Positions 24,731 through 32,511 of a stretch of DNA of 64,000 bases are shown here, piece after piece. A model generated the notes under the pieces. It was not told the origin of the DNA. It saw only the letters and a list, made by a program, of their open reading frames with translations, and did not search any database. Both the position numbers and the translations under genes were made by a program. The stretch's first letter is position 1. Each line of letters starts with the position of its first letter. Source of the DNA: CAYNKA01 sp964397655 (GTDB taxonomy: Bacteria > Spirochaetota > Spirochaetia > DTKZ01); assembly GCA_964397655.1 (NCBI GenBank), contig CAYNKA010000005.1, positions 186,001 through 250,000 of the forward strand, written 5' to 3'.

Positions 24731-26021
24731 AGCGCAGAACCTCCGCGGGTTTGATGGAAGCGACCCTGGCGGAGGCGAAATAGGCGGCCAGGGTCGTCGA
24801 AAGCAGGGCGAAGCACCAAATGAACAGGGCCTCGCCGAAGAGGACGCGCGAGGGTACTTCCTGAAGGTAGAAATAGGCGGGAGAAAAAAGCGAGACCTCC
24901 TGCCCCATCCTCCCCTTGAAATAAGGACTGAGGAGCGCGTTCGCGAGCGAAATGAAGAAGTTGATGACCCGCTCCGCGAGCCTGAAGATTTCGTTGATCC
25001 TCCCGGCGACGAGGAAGCCGACGAGATGTCCGAGGAAGGCTCCGGCTCCCCCGATGAAGGTTCCTTCCAGGACGAAGATGAGCCTTATCGACCGAGGCGA
25101 AGCGCCGAGGGCCTTGAGCACGCCGATCTCCTCGGTCCTTTCGTACACGGACCGCCTGAGGGACTGGAAGATGTTCACGGCCACGACGACGAAGATGAGT
25201 CCGATGAGGATCATCATCATGATCTTCTCGATCCGGAGCGCTCCGAAGATGGCGCGGTTGTAGTCCCTCCAGGACACGACGGTAGAACCGCTCCCGAGCA
25301 TTCCGGCTATCCTCGATTCGACCCGCTTGTCCTCGAAACGGTCATCGAGCTTTATCCCCGTGAGATGAACGTCCTTGGGCGAAAGAAAGGCGGCGGCCGC
25401 CTCGAGCGAAACGAAGCCCCAGGCGAGATCGTATTCGTAGTATCCGCTCTTGAAGATGCCGACGACCCTGAAGGTGAGGTTCTCGGGTTCGAGATCGCCG
25501 AAATCGCTTCCCGCGAGATTGAGCAGGCTGACCGGGTCCCCGAGCTTCACGCCGAGGAATTTCGCGAGTTCCGAGCCGACGATCAGGTTGCCTGTCCCGG
25601 AGAGGTCGAACCTGCCCTCCACGACGGCGAGACGCTCGAAGAGCGACGGATCCATCCCGGCGATGTCCTCGGGCAGGGCCCTGAGCATGCAGGCGCGCGG
25701 ATCGGAGAAACGGCCGCGAACGAGAGTCTGGATCTCCGCGAAAGGAAACGCCGATTTCACCCCGGGGACGGACCGTACGGCTTCGATGGTCTTCTCGTTC
25801 GGTTTTTCCGCCGAGGAAACCCGGAGGTGGTAGGAATTGAATTCCAGGATGGCTTCGATGGTCGAAAGCTGGAAACCGTTCATGACCGCGAGCACGGCGA
25901 TGAGGGTCGTGACCCCCACGGCTATGCCGACGACCGACAGCAGGGAAGCGGTGTTTCCGCGCTCGCGGCGCCGGGTCCTGAAGTAGCGCCGGGCTACGAG
26001 AAAGATCCAGGAGCGGTTCAT
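24723..26021 (-). CDS. lolC: Lipoprotein-releasing ABC transporter permease, LolC/LolE-like (first copy)
   Basis: Inner-membrane permease, 432 aa, paired with the second permease and LolD. It opens with FLVARRYFRTRRRERGNTASLLSVVGIAVGVTTLIAVLAVMNGF, the typical LolC/E N-terminus and TM1, has a large periplasmic domain, and ends with three TM helices around MMMILIGLIFVVVAVNIFQSL and the coupling segment RTEEIGVLKALGASPRSI. Two different permease genes flank lolD, so the complex is LolCDE (heteromeric) rather than LolFD. The start overlaps the stop of the exported-protein gene upstream. Confidence 0.9.
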   Translation of the reverse strand: MNRSWIFLVARRYFRTRRRERGNTASLLSVVGIAVGVTTLIAVLAVMNGFQLSTIEAILEFNSYHLRVSSAEKPNEKTIEAVRSVPGVKSAFPFAEIQTLVRGRFSDPRACMLRALPEDIAGMDPSLFERLAVVEGRFDLSGTGNLIVGSELAKFLGVKLGDPVSLLNLAGSDFGDLEPENLTFRVVGIFKSGYYEYDLAWGFVSLEAAAAFLSPKDVHLTGIKLDDRFEDKRVESRIAGMLGSGSTVVSWRDYNRAIFGALRIEKIMMMILIGLIFVVVAVNIFQSLRRSVYERTEEIGVLKALGASPRSIRLIFVLEGTFIGGAGAFLGHLVGFLVAGRINEIFRLAERVINFFISLANALLSPYFKGRMGQEVSLFSPAYFYLQEVPSRVLFGEALFIWCFALLSTTLAAYFASARVASIKPAEVLRYE

Positions 26022-27130
26022 CGTTTGTCCTCCGCCTCCTTCGTCCTGACCACCTGCCCTTCCTTCAGCACCTCGCTCTTCGCCTCCTTGCCGTCCCGGT
26101 AATGGATTCTCAGGAACACTTCGCCTTCCTTGTAGTATTCTTCCACGGAAGAGTAGCCTCCCTCGGCGTCTTTTGCCGGATACGCAGTCTTCCTCTTCAA
26201 TACCCCGTTCACGCTGTAGGACTCCTCCCGGAGTTCCCCCCTGTCGTCGTACTCGTATTCCCAGTATTCACGGGTGTCCTTGCTCCGTTTCTCCTTCTTC
26301 ACGAGACGGTCGTCCCGGTAGGAGTACCTCACGGCGAAAAGCCTCATGCCGCGTTCGGACGTCGTCTCGAGCTTCGGGTGGCCGTCTTCTCCGTACTGGA
26401 CGACGGTTTCGCGGTCGCGGAGGAGGTCCCTGCTCTTCCGCTCCCGGATCCGGAAGGGGGGCTTGTCCTCGTAGAAATAATCGACCGATTCCGTCAATGC
26501 TCCATCGCGGCGTTCCTCCTGGCCGAGGACGTTCCCGTGTCCGTCGTAGCGGAAGAGGATGTCCATGCCGCCGAAGGAATGCCATTCCTCGAGCGGCGAG
26601 CCGTTCCGCATCGAGAAGACCGACCGGTACGTCGTGCCGTCCTCGTAGGTCCGCGTGACTCCCCTGAATTCCCCCGAAGGGAGGTACAGATATTCGTCCT
26701 TGTAGGATCCCGAGCCCTCAGGGCGCTCGAAGACGAGACGGACAGGCTTCCCCTCCCTGTATTCGAAACGGATACGGAGGTCCTCCTTCCCCTCCTTGTA
26801 CAGGATTTCGAGCTTGGGAATCCCGCCGGCAAGATACTCCTTTTCGGAAAAGATCTCTCCGTTCCGGAATTCCTTCTCCTTGACCAGCCCGGAGCCCGGC
26901 GCGAGGACTCGCTCCCAGCGCTTGACCTCGGCCTCCTCGTCTCGGGAAAAGAGCCGCCTGACCTCCCCCGTCGCCGTGCCCTCGATCGAGAGCGTGTATT
27001 CGTGCTTCGCCCTGTCCTCCCGCGCGATCGCGGCCTTCGGCATCCCTATCGGATTGGAGGAGAACCAGCTCTCCCCGCTCAGAGGGCAGATGGAGGCGAA
27101 GAACAACGCGAGGAGAGACCGAGCCTTCAT
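26018..27130 (-). CDS. Exported protein with YD/MORN-like beta repeats
   Basis: Predicted periplasmic 370-aa protein of unknown function, with signal peptide MKARSLLALFFASICPLSGES. The rest is a run of strand-turn repeats of the type FEYREGKPVRLVFER, FRYDGHGNVLGQEERRDG, WEYEYDDRGELREESYSVNG, similar in style to YD/RHS or MORN-like antiparallel beta repeats. There is no lipobox. It is locked between ftsY and lolC by 4-bp overlaps at both ends, which hints at a role in envelope or lipoprotein biogenesis, but no activity can be assigned. Confidence 0.75.
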   Translation of the reverse strand: MKARSLLALFFASICPLSGESWFSSNPIGMPKAAIAREDRAKHEYTLSIEGTATGEVRRLFSRDEEAEVKRWERVLAPGSGLVKEKEFRNGEIFSEKEYLAGGIPKLEILYKEGKEDLRIRFEYREGKPVRLVFERPEGSGSYKDEYLYLPSGEFRGVTRTYEDGTTYRSVFSMRNGSPLEEWHSFGGMDILFRYDGHGNVLGQEERRDGALTESVDYFYEDKPPFRIRERKSRDLLRDRETVVQYGEDGHPKLETTSERGMRLFAVRYSYRDDRLVKKEKRSKDTREYWEYEYDDRGELREESYSVNGVLKRKTAYPAKDAEGGYSSVEEYYKEGEVFLRIHYRDGKEAKSEVLKEGQVVRTKEAEDKR

Positions 27131-27999
27131 ACCGCGCCGAGGAGTCCGTCCAGGTAGACTTCCTTGTCGAAAGGCCGGAGGTCGGTGATCTTCTCGCCCA
27201 CGCCGACGAAGGAGATCGGTATCCCGAGATCGCGGGAGATGGCGACAGCTATCCCCCCCTTGGCCGTGCCGTCGAATTTCGTGAGCACTATGGAATCGAC
27301 CTTCACGGCTTCGTCGAATATTTCCGCCTGGCGCAGGCCGTTCTGGCCCGTGACCGCGTCGATCACGAGGACCTTCCGGTACGTGCCGCCTTCTATCTTC
27401 GACTGCACGATCTTGTCGATCTTCTGCAGCTCGCGGACGAGGTTGGTCTTGTTGTGCATCCTTCCGGCGGTGTCCGCGAGCACGAGGCGCTCGCCGCGAG
27501 CCTTCGCGCTTTCGATGCTGTCGTAGACGACCGCCCCGGGATCCGCGCCGGCGGCCTGGCTCACCACCCGGAATCCGAGCCGGCTTCCGTGGAGGCTGAG
27601 CTGCTCGATGGCGCCCGCCCTGAAGGTGTCGCCTGCGCTCAGGACTATGCCTTCTATCTTCTTCTCTCGGCGGTAATAATCCGCGAGCTTGGCTATGGTC
27701 GTAGTCTTCCCCACGCCGTTGACGCCGAGCACGAGGAACACGTTGAGCCCGTCGGACACATCGAGGGGTTCGGTCCTCACGAGTCCGCCGAGACGCCTCC
27801 GGAGGGCGATGACGAGGTCCTCGCGCGCCTTGAGCCCTGTCTTCTTCGCCTCCTCCCTGAGGGAGCGGACTATTTCGGACGCGGTCGCGGCGCCGACGTC
27901 GCCCTCGATGAGCGCATCCTCGAGTTCATCGTAGAATTCCGGGGCGCCCGTTCCGAGATTGAAGAGTTCCTTCAGCTTGTCTCCGAGACTGCGAAACAT
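27127..27999 (-). CDS. ftsY: Signal recognition particle receptor FtsY
   Basis: SRP receptor GTPase that docks ribosome-SRP complexes at the membrane. At 290 aa it contains only the N and G domains and lacks the acidic A domain of Enterobacteria. G motifs: GVNGVGKTTTIAKLA (G1, about 92-106), DTFRAGAIEQL, DTAGRMHN (G3) and TKFDGTAKGG (G4), ending with the VGEKITDLRPF closing motif. It lies 2 bp after the PEGA gene and overlaps the next gene by 4 bp, so expression is coupled to prfB, cheY and lolCDE. Confidence 0.95.
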   Translation of the reverse strand: MFRSLGDKLKELFNLGTGAPEFYDELEDALIEGDVGAATASEIVRSLREEAKKTGLKAREDLVIALRRRLGGLVRTEPLDVSDGLNVFLVLGVNGVGKTTTIAKLADYYRREKKIEGIVLSAGDTFRAGAIEQLSLHGSRLGFRVVSQAAGADPGAVVYDSIESAKARGERLVLADTAGRMHNKTNLVRELQKIDKIVQSKIEGGTYRKVLVIDAVTGQNGLRQAEIFDEAVKVDSIVLTKFDGTAKGGIAVAISRDLGIPISFVGVGEKITDLRPFDKEVYLDGLLGAV

Positions 28000-28001
28000 A
28001 T

Positions 28002-29567
28002 CTAGTCCTTTCGTTTTCTATCCGGATACTTCTGGGCAGCCTCGCCGACGTTGATGTAGTCGATGAGCTTAATCACCGCATCGAGCAGGAACGATCCGCT
28101 CAGGAACAGGCTGCCGAGGAAGGAATAATACAGAATATCCTTTTTTTCCGCCATCCCCCGAGCCGTAGAGCGGTCGTAGCTTCCGCGCGTATATTGAAGG
28201 TAGCCGAAGGCTTCGCTCTCGAAAAGACCGTAGAAGAGAACGGGGAAGGGGACCGAGAGAACGAACCAGCCCAAAGCCGAGTAGAAGTCTTCCCGCTTCT
28301 TCTCTATCCTCTCCTCCCATGTGAAGATGTCGCGCGGCAGGAGATGGATCCGCCGGTCGTTGTCCGACGGGAATACGAAAATCTCGCCCTTGTGGCCTTC
28401 CAGCTCCAGCCGGGATATTTCCGGCTTTCCCGACTCGGCGATCTCGAGCGGGAGGTTGCCTTCACGGAGCGCGCCGCGATAGAAGCTCGCACCCGGCGGA
28501 ATCGAGTTGAGGATGATCTTCCTCGCATCCAAGGGAACGAGCGAAAACGTCTTCTTTTCGCGGGCGAAGGGGATCAGTACTGCTTCCTCGACGGCGCCTT
28601 CGTATCCTGCGGCTTTCACCTCGACGCGGTAGATGCCGGGAGAAGTATAGGCGAGACGGGCTTTGCCGATGCCCGCGAGGTTTCCGTTGATGAAGATCCC
28701 CGCGTCCTTGGGTTCCGCGGCGACATCCAGAACGGCCCAGTCCCTCCCCGAGACCGCCGTCGCGAATTCGAGGAAAAGCTCGTCGACGACCCGGTCCATC
28801 TCGTCGAGCTCGCCGGAGGCGTATCCGGAGTAAAGAACCTTCTCCGCGAGGACACCGTACAAGTTTACGGTCACCGAATAATATCCGGCGAGCTCCTCCT
28901 CGACCGTCCCGTATACGAGGTAATCGGCCTGGGCCGCGGCGGCCGCGAGCGCGGGGTCTCCCTTCACGGGGTCGAGGAATTTGCCTTCGACGTTGGCCTT
29001 GGCCAAGGCGAGCTTCTTTTCCCGCACGATCTCGACGTCCTCCCACGAGAGGAAATTGAGTTTCCTGAGTTTTTCCCTGCCCGCCTCCATGGCGGAGGAA
29101 TACTCGACCACCTTGTCGCTCCTGGCCTGCGCGAGACCCGAGAAGAGGATCAGGTCGCGTTTCGCGTAATAGTCGTCGATCTCCTTGAGCAGCTTTCTCC
29201 GCGACGAGCCTATGATCCCCAGTGCCGCCGCCTTCCGCTCGGTCGGATCCACGGTATGAGTCTTGATCTCCGAAAGCCGTTCGAGAAAGAGCCCGGCGAC
29301 GCTCCTGCCGAGGAATTCTCCCTGGGCCTGGCTCCTCAGCACATGGAATTCCGCGACGCCGAGGACCGCCTGAGTCTTCGTGTCCCTGGGAGGGAATTCC
29401 TCCTTCCCCTGCGCGGCGGTCTGGGTCTGCTTCGTCTGGGTCGTAGACTGGGATCCCGAAGTCGCGGGTGCCGTTCCGGCGGATTGTCCGAAGCAGGGGG
29501 GGAGCGATAGGAAGAAGATCAGGAGAAGGGCCACGATCCTGAATCCGAACGTACCGCGAAGGCCCAT
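28002..29567 (-). CDS. Exported PEGA-domain membrane protein
   Basis: Envelope protein, 521 aa, of unknown role. It has an N-terminal signal (FRIVALLLIFFLSLPPCFGQ), a Ser/Thr/Gln-rich linker (about 27-55), a domain with KTQAVLGVAEFHVLRSQAQGEF, then a PEGA-like carbohydrate-binding-type beta domain (DVAAEPKDAGIFINGNLAG... SPGIYRVEVKAAGYEG at about 290-335), a second such stretch (ILNSIPPGASFYRG), and C-terminal membrane helices (FSALGWFVLSVPFPVLFYGLF; FLGSLFLSGSFLLDAVIKL). It is co-transcribed with cheY and ftsY. Confidence 0.8.
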   Translation of the reverse strand: MGLRGTFGFRIVALLLIFFLSLPPCFGQSAGTAPATSGSQSTTQTKQTQTAAQGKEEFPPRDTKTQAVLGVAEFHVLRSQAQGEFLGRSVAGLFLERLSEIKTHTVDPTERKAAALGIIGSSRRKLLKEIDDYYAKRDLILFSGLAQARSDKVVEYSSAMEAGREKLRKLNFLSWEDVEIVREKKLALAKANVEGKFLDPVKGDPALAAAAAQADYLVYGTVEEELAGYYSVTVNLYGVLAEKVLYSGYASGELDEMDRVVDELFLEFATAVSGRDWAVLDVAAEPKDAGIFINGNLAGIGKARLAYTSPGIYRVEVKAAGYEGAVEEAVLIPFAREKKTFSLVPLDARKIILNSIPPGASFYRGALREGNLPLEIAESGKPEISRLELEGHKGEIFVFPSDNDRRIHLLPRDIFTWEERIEKKREDFYSALGWFVLSVPFPVLFYGLFESEAFGYLQYTRGSYDRSTARGMAEKKDILYYSFLGSLFLSGSFLLDAVIKLIDYINVGEAAQKYPDRKRKD

Positions 29568-29577
29568 GCGAGCCCTC

Positions 29578-29952
29578 TCAGTCGAAGCGCCGGAGGGTCT
29601 TTTCCACGGCGGAAACGATCCGTTCCGGGAGGAAAGGCTTGACGATGAAATCCCTCGCCCCGAGCTGGATCGCCCTGACGATCATCTCCTGCTCGCCGAG
29701 GGCGCTGCACATGACTACTCGGGCCGCCGGATCGTACCGCATGAGCTTCGCGAGTGCGGTTATACCGTCCATTACGGGCATCGCGATGTCCAGGAGAACG
29801 ACGTCGGGCCTCTTTTCGAAGTACAGGATGATGCCGTCGCGTCCGTTCTCGGCCTCGCCCGCGACGTCGAAGCCCGCGCCGAGCACGACGTCACGGATGG
29901 CTTTCCGCATGAAGGGAAGATCGTCCACGATGAGAACCTTCGCCGAACCCAC
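29578..29952 (-). CDS. Stand-alone CheY-like response regulator
   Basis: Single receiver domain, 124 aa. The acidic pocket is at LIVDDLPFM, the phosphorylation site in DVVLLDIAMPVMDG, the conserved Ser/Thr in VVMCSALGEQEM (Ser), and the Lys in DFIVKPFLPERI. There is no output domain, so it acts by protein contact, in chemotaxis or another pathway. Eight bp separate it from prfB upstream and 10 bp from the PEGA gene downstream. No kinase or flagellar gene lies nearby, so the partner is unknown. Confidence 0.92.
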   Translation of the reverse strand: MGSAKVLIVDDLPFMRKAIRDVVLGAGFDVAGEAENGRDGIILYFEKRPDVVLLDIAMPVMDGITALAKLMRYDPAARVVMCSALGEQEMIVRAIQLGARDFIVKPFLPERIVSAVEKTLRRFD

Positions 29953-29960
29953 GCCTCACC

Positions 29961-31071
29961 TCACGCCTTGTTCGTCCTGCTCCAGTTGAACCGGAGATAT
30001 TCTTCTATGAAGCCGTCGATGGCTCCGTCCATGACCGCCTGTACGTTGCTCGTCTCGTGCTTGGTCCGATGGTCCTTGACCATATTGTAGGGATGGAACA
30101 CGTAGGACCGTATCTGGTTTCCCCAGGAGATGTCCTTCTTCTCGGCCGCCTTCTCCGCCTGTTCCTTGTCCCACTCCTCCTTGTAATACTCGTAGAGCCT
30201 GGACTTCAGGATCTTCATGGCGGTGGCGCGGTTCTTGATCTGGCTCCGTTCGTTCTGGCACTGCACCACGATTCCCGTCGGGAAGTGCGTGAGCCGGACC
30301 GCGGAGTCGGTCTTGTTCACGTGCTGCCCGCCGGCTCCGGAAGACCGGTACGTGTCGACCCTGAGGTCTTCGGGCTTGATGTCCACTTCGATGCTGTCGT
30401 CGATGACAGGCGAAGCGTAGACCGACGCGAAAGACGTGTGGCGGCGGGCGTTGGCGTCGAAGGGAGAAATGCGCACGAGCCTGTGGATGCCGGTCTCGCC
30501 CTTGAGGTAGCCGTAGGCATACTGCCCCGCGATCTGCAGGGTCGCGGACTTGACCCCCCCCTCAGCCTCCTGAAGGTCGACGAGCTCGGTTTTGAAGCCC
30601 CTGCGCTCCGCCCAGCGGGTATACATCCTGAGGAGCATGCCGGCCCAGTCGCAGGCCTCCGTTCCTCCGGCCCCCGAATGGATCGTGAAGAACGCGTCGT
30701 TCTGGTCGGTTTCGTCGGAGAGGAGTTCGAGGATGCGGAGCCTGTCGTAGGTCCGTTCGTATTCGGCGAGGTTCGCCTCGATTTCCGTCATCAGGCCGGA
30801 GTCGTTCTCGTCGACGGCGAGGGAATAGAGCTCCTTCGTTTCCTTCATCGCCGCCACGAGCTTCTCCCAAGGATCGATCTTGTCCTTGAGGCGTTTCAGC
30901 TGTGTCAGGGTCTTTTCGGCTTTCTCTCTGTTGTTCCAGAACGCCGGATCGCCGGACTCCCGTTCGAGGTCCTGGATGTCGAGGCGGATCTTCTCGGAGT
31001 CAAAGATGCCTCCAGGTCTCGAGGATTCGCTCGTCCGCCTTCGCGATTCGATCCGCCAATTCTTCAGCCAC
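29961..31071 (-). CDS. prfB: Peptide chain release factor 2, expressed by programmed +1 frameshift
   Basis: RF2 recognises UAA and UGA stops. The first frame starts at GTG 31071 (AGGAG upstream) and gives 23 residues (VAEELADRIAKADERILETW, then RHL) before an in-frame TGA at 31002-31000; ribosomes must shift +1 and continue with DSEKIRLDIQDLERES to make about 369 aa. The catalytic SSGAGGQHVNK (GGQ) and the stop-codon tripeptide SPF (VRISPFDANARRH) are present, so it is RF2 and not RF1. A gene caller reading only one frame will mis-start it at 31130. First gene of a long operon. Confidence 0.93.
30999..31013 (-). other. prfB +1 programmed frameshift site
   Basis: Minus-strand GGAGG (31013-31009), three bases CAT, then CTT TGA C (31005-30999). 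This reproduces the E. coli layout: an SD-like booster three bases before the CUU slippery codon, and an autoregulatory UGA followed by C. When RF2 is scarce, CUU slips to UUU and GAC is read next. Confidence 0.93.
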
Positions 31072-31211
31072 GCCTTCGCTCCTATCTCGGTCTTTTCGTT
31101 CAGTGTATCGGAAAATCCCGTAAAAAACAATGGAGCGGCGAAAAACAGCTTTCAGGGGCAGCAAGCCGGAGCCTGCTAAGGGTATACGTATGCTCGCGCC
31201 CTGCTCCGCTA

Positions 31212-31241
31212 TGGACTTTAAGCTTTTCGGCCGATTATAAT
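31212..31241 (+). promoter_or_regulatory. Promoter with consensus -10 just before the start codon
   Basis: -35 TGGACT (31212-31217), 18-nt spacer and a perfect -10 TATAAT (31236-31241). The ATG at 31249 begins 7 nt after the -10, and there is no SD, which suggests a leaderless message. Confidence 0.5.
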
Positions 31242-31248
31242 GTCAATG

Positions 31249-32511
31249 ATGAAGAAACTAATCGCCGGAATTCTGCTTTTCTCCGCGATCGGGGGCCTCG
31301 CAATCGCCGAAGAGACCGAGATCTACGCGCCCTTCGTCTCCCGGCTCAAGGCCGCGGTCCGGGGGCCCCAGATCAAACTGAGCTGGAAGGATTCTCCCGA
31401 CGTCAAGGGTACCTATCTCGTCTATCGCGCCACGAAGGAAATCACCTCCGACAACTTCAAGGATGCGACCTTCGTGGGAAGCGTGGAATCTGGAAGCGAG
31501 TACTTCATCGACAGCCCCGCGGAGAAGGGGGAATTCTTCTATGCCGTCGTCGCGAGAACGCCGGAGGGCAAGATGTTCGATGTTTTCATCCCCTTCCGGA
31601 ACAAAACGATGAAGGGGATTGAAATCGCGACGGTTGCCGAGGAAAAGGACCTCGCGGCGACGATAACCGGGATAAAGGCCCGCATCGACCAGGGAAAGGT
31701 GGAAATAACCTTCAAGACCTCGCGCGCGGACCGGGACCTCATCCTCTATCGGAGCACGTCTCCGCTTCTTTCCGCGGACAAGCTCTCCCTCGCCAACGTC
31801 GTTAGCAGGTTGAAAAGCTCGGACACCCTCGTCTACGACTATCCCGTGCCCGGAATTCCCTACTATTACGCCATCGTGGACTCCAAGCTGCTCGAGACCG
31901 GGAACGTTCCCCTCATATCCGGAGAAAGCGCGAGCGTCGCATTCGTGGAAATTCCGCTTCCGGCGAAGAAGGAGGAAACGATCGTCCTTCCCGAACTTCC
32001 GCCTTCCGTGAAGCGGCCCATGCCGCTCCCCTACTTCCTCCTCGCGACCGAGGTCGGAACCGGCAAGGACCTGGAGACCAAGGCTTCCGTCGGACTGCCT
32101 CAGGCGAAGCAGGTTTCCGCAGAGACGAGCAAGGCGATCGCGGCCCTCGTCGAGAAGACGCAGCCCGTCAGGACGGCGGAAAGAATCCCGGAGATCCTGG
32201 ACATCGACAAGGCATTGGGGGGATCGAAGGAAGAGTATACGTTGAAGACGATCCTGGACGGCTCCTTCGCGAGGAAGGACTGGAAGGACACGGAAAAGCT
32301 GCTCCGAAACTTCCTGAGCCTCCACCTCTCCGACGATATGAGGATCCGCGCCCGCTTCTATCTCGGCCAGGCGCTTTTTTACCAGGAACGCATCCGTGAG
32401 AGCGTCATGGAATTCCTGCTCGCCTCGAACCGCTATTACGCCGAAACCCGTCCGTGGATAGAAACCCTGCTCAGACGGAACAGGATCACTTCGCGTCCAT
32501 CCGAAGGCTGA
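31249..32511 (+). CDS. Exported protein with Fn3-like repeats
   Basis: Secreted or periplasmic 420-aa protein of unknown function. The start at 31249 gives the clean signal peptide MKKLIAGILLFSAIGGLAIA; ATGs at 31240 and 31246 overlap or crowd the -10 box. Two fibronectin-III-like segments follow: IKLSWKDSPDVKGTYLVYRATKE...SEYFIDSPAEKGEFFYAVVA and a second with VEITFKTSRADRDLILYRSTSPL...PGIPYYYAIVD. The C-terminal 100 aa look helical and TPR-like (DWKDTEKLLRNFLSLHLSDDMRIRARFYLGQALFYQ). It may be an envelope scaffold (inference). Confidence 0.75.
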   Translation: MKKLIAGILLFSAIGGLAIAEETEIYAPFVSRLKAAVRGPQIKLSWKDSPDVKGTYLVYRATKEITSDNFKDATFVGSVESGSEYFIDSPAEKGEFFYAVVARTPEGKMFDVFIPFRNKTMKGIEIATVAEEKDLAATITGIKARIDQGKVEITFKTSRADRDLILYRSTSPLLSADKLSLANVVSRLKSSDTLVYDYPVPGIPYYYAIVDSKLLETGNVPLISGESASVAFVEIPLPAKKEETIVLPELPPSVKRPMPLPYFLLATEVGTGKDLETKASVGLPQAKQVSAETSKAIAALVEKTQPVRTAERIPEILDIDKALGGSKEEYTLKTILDGSFARKDWKDTEKLLRNFLSLHLSDDMRIRARFYLGQALFYQERIRESVMEFLLASNRYYAETRPWIETLLRRNRITSRPSEG

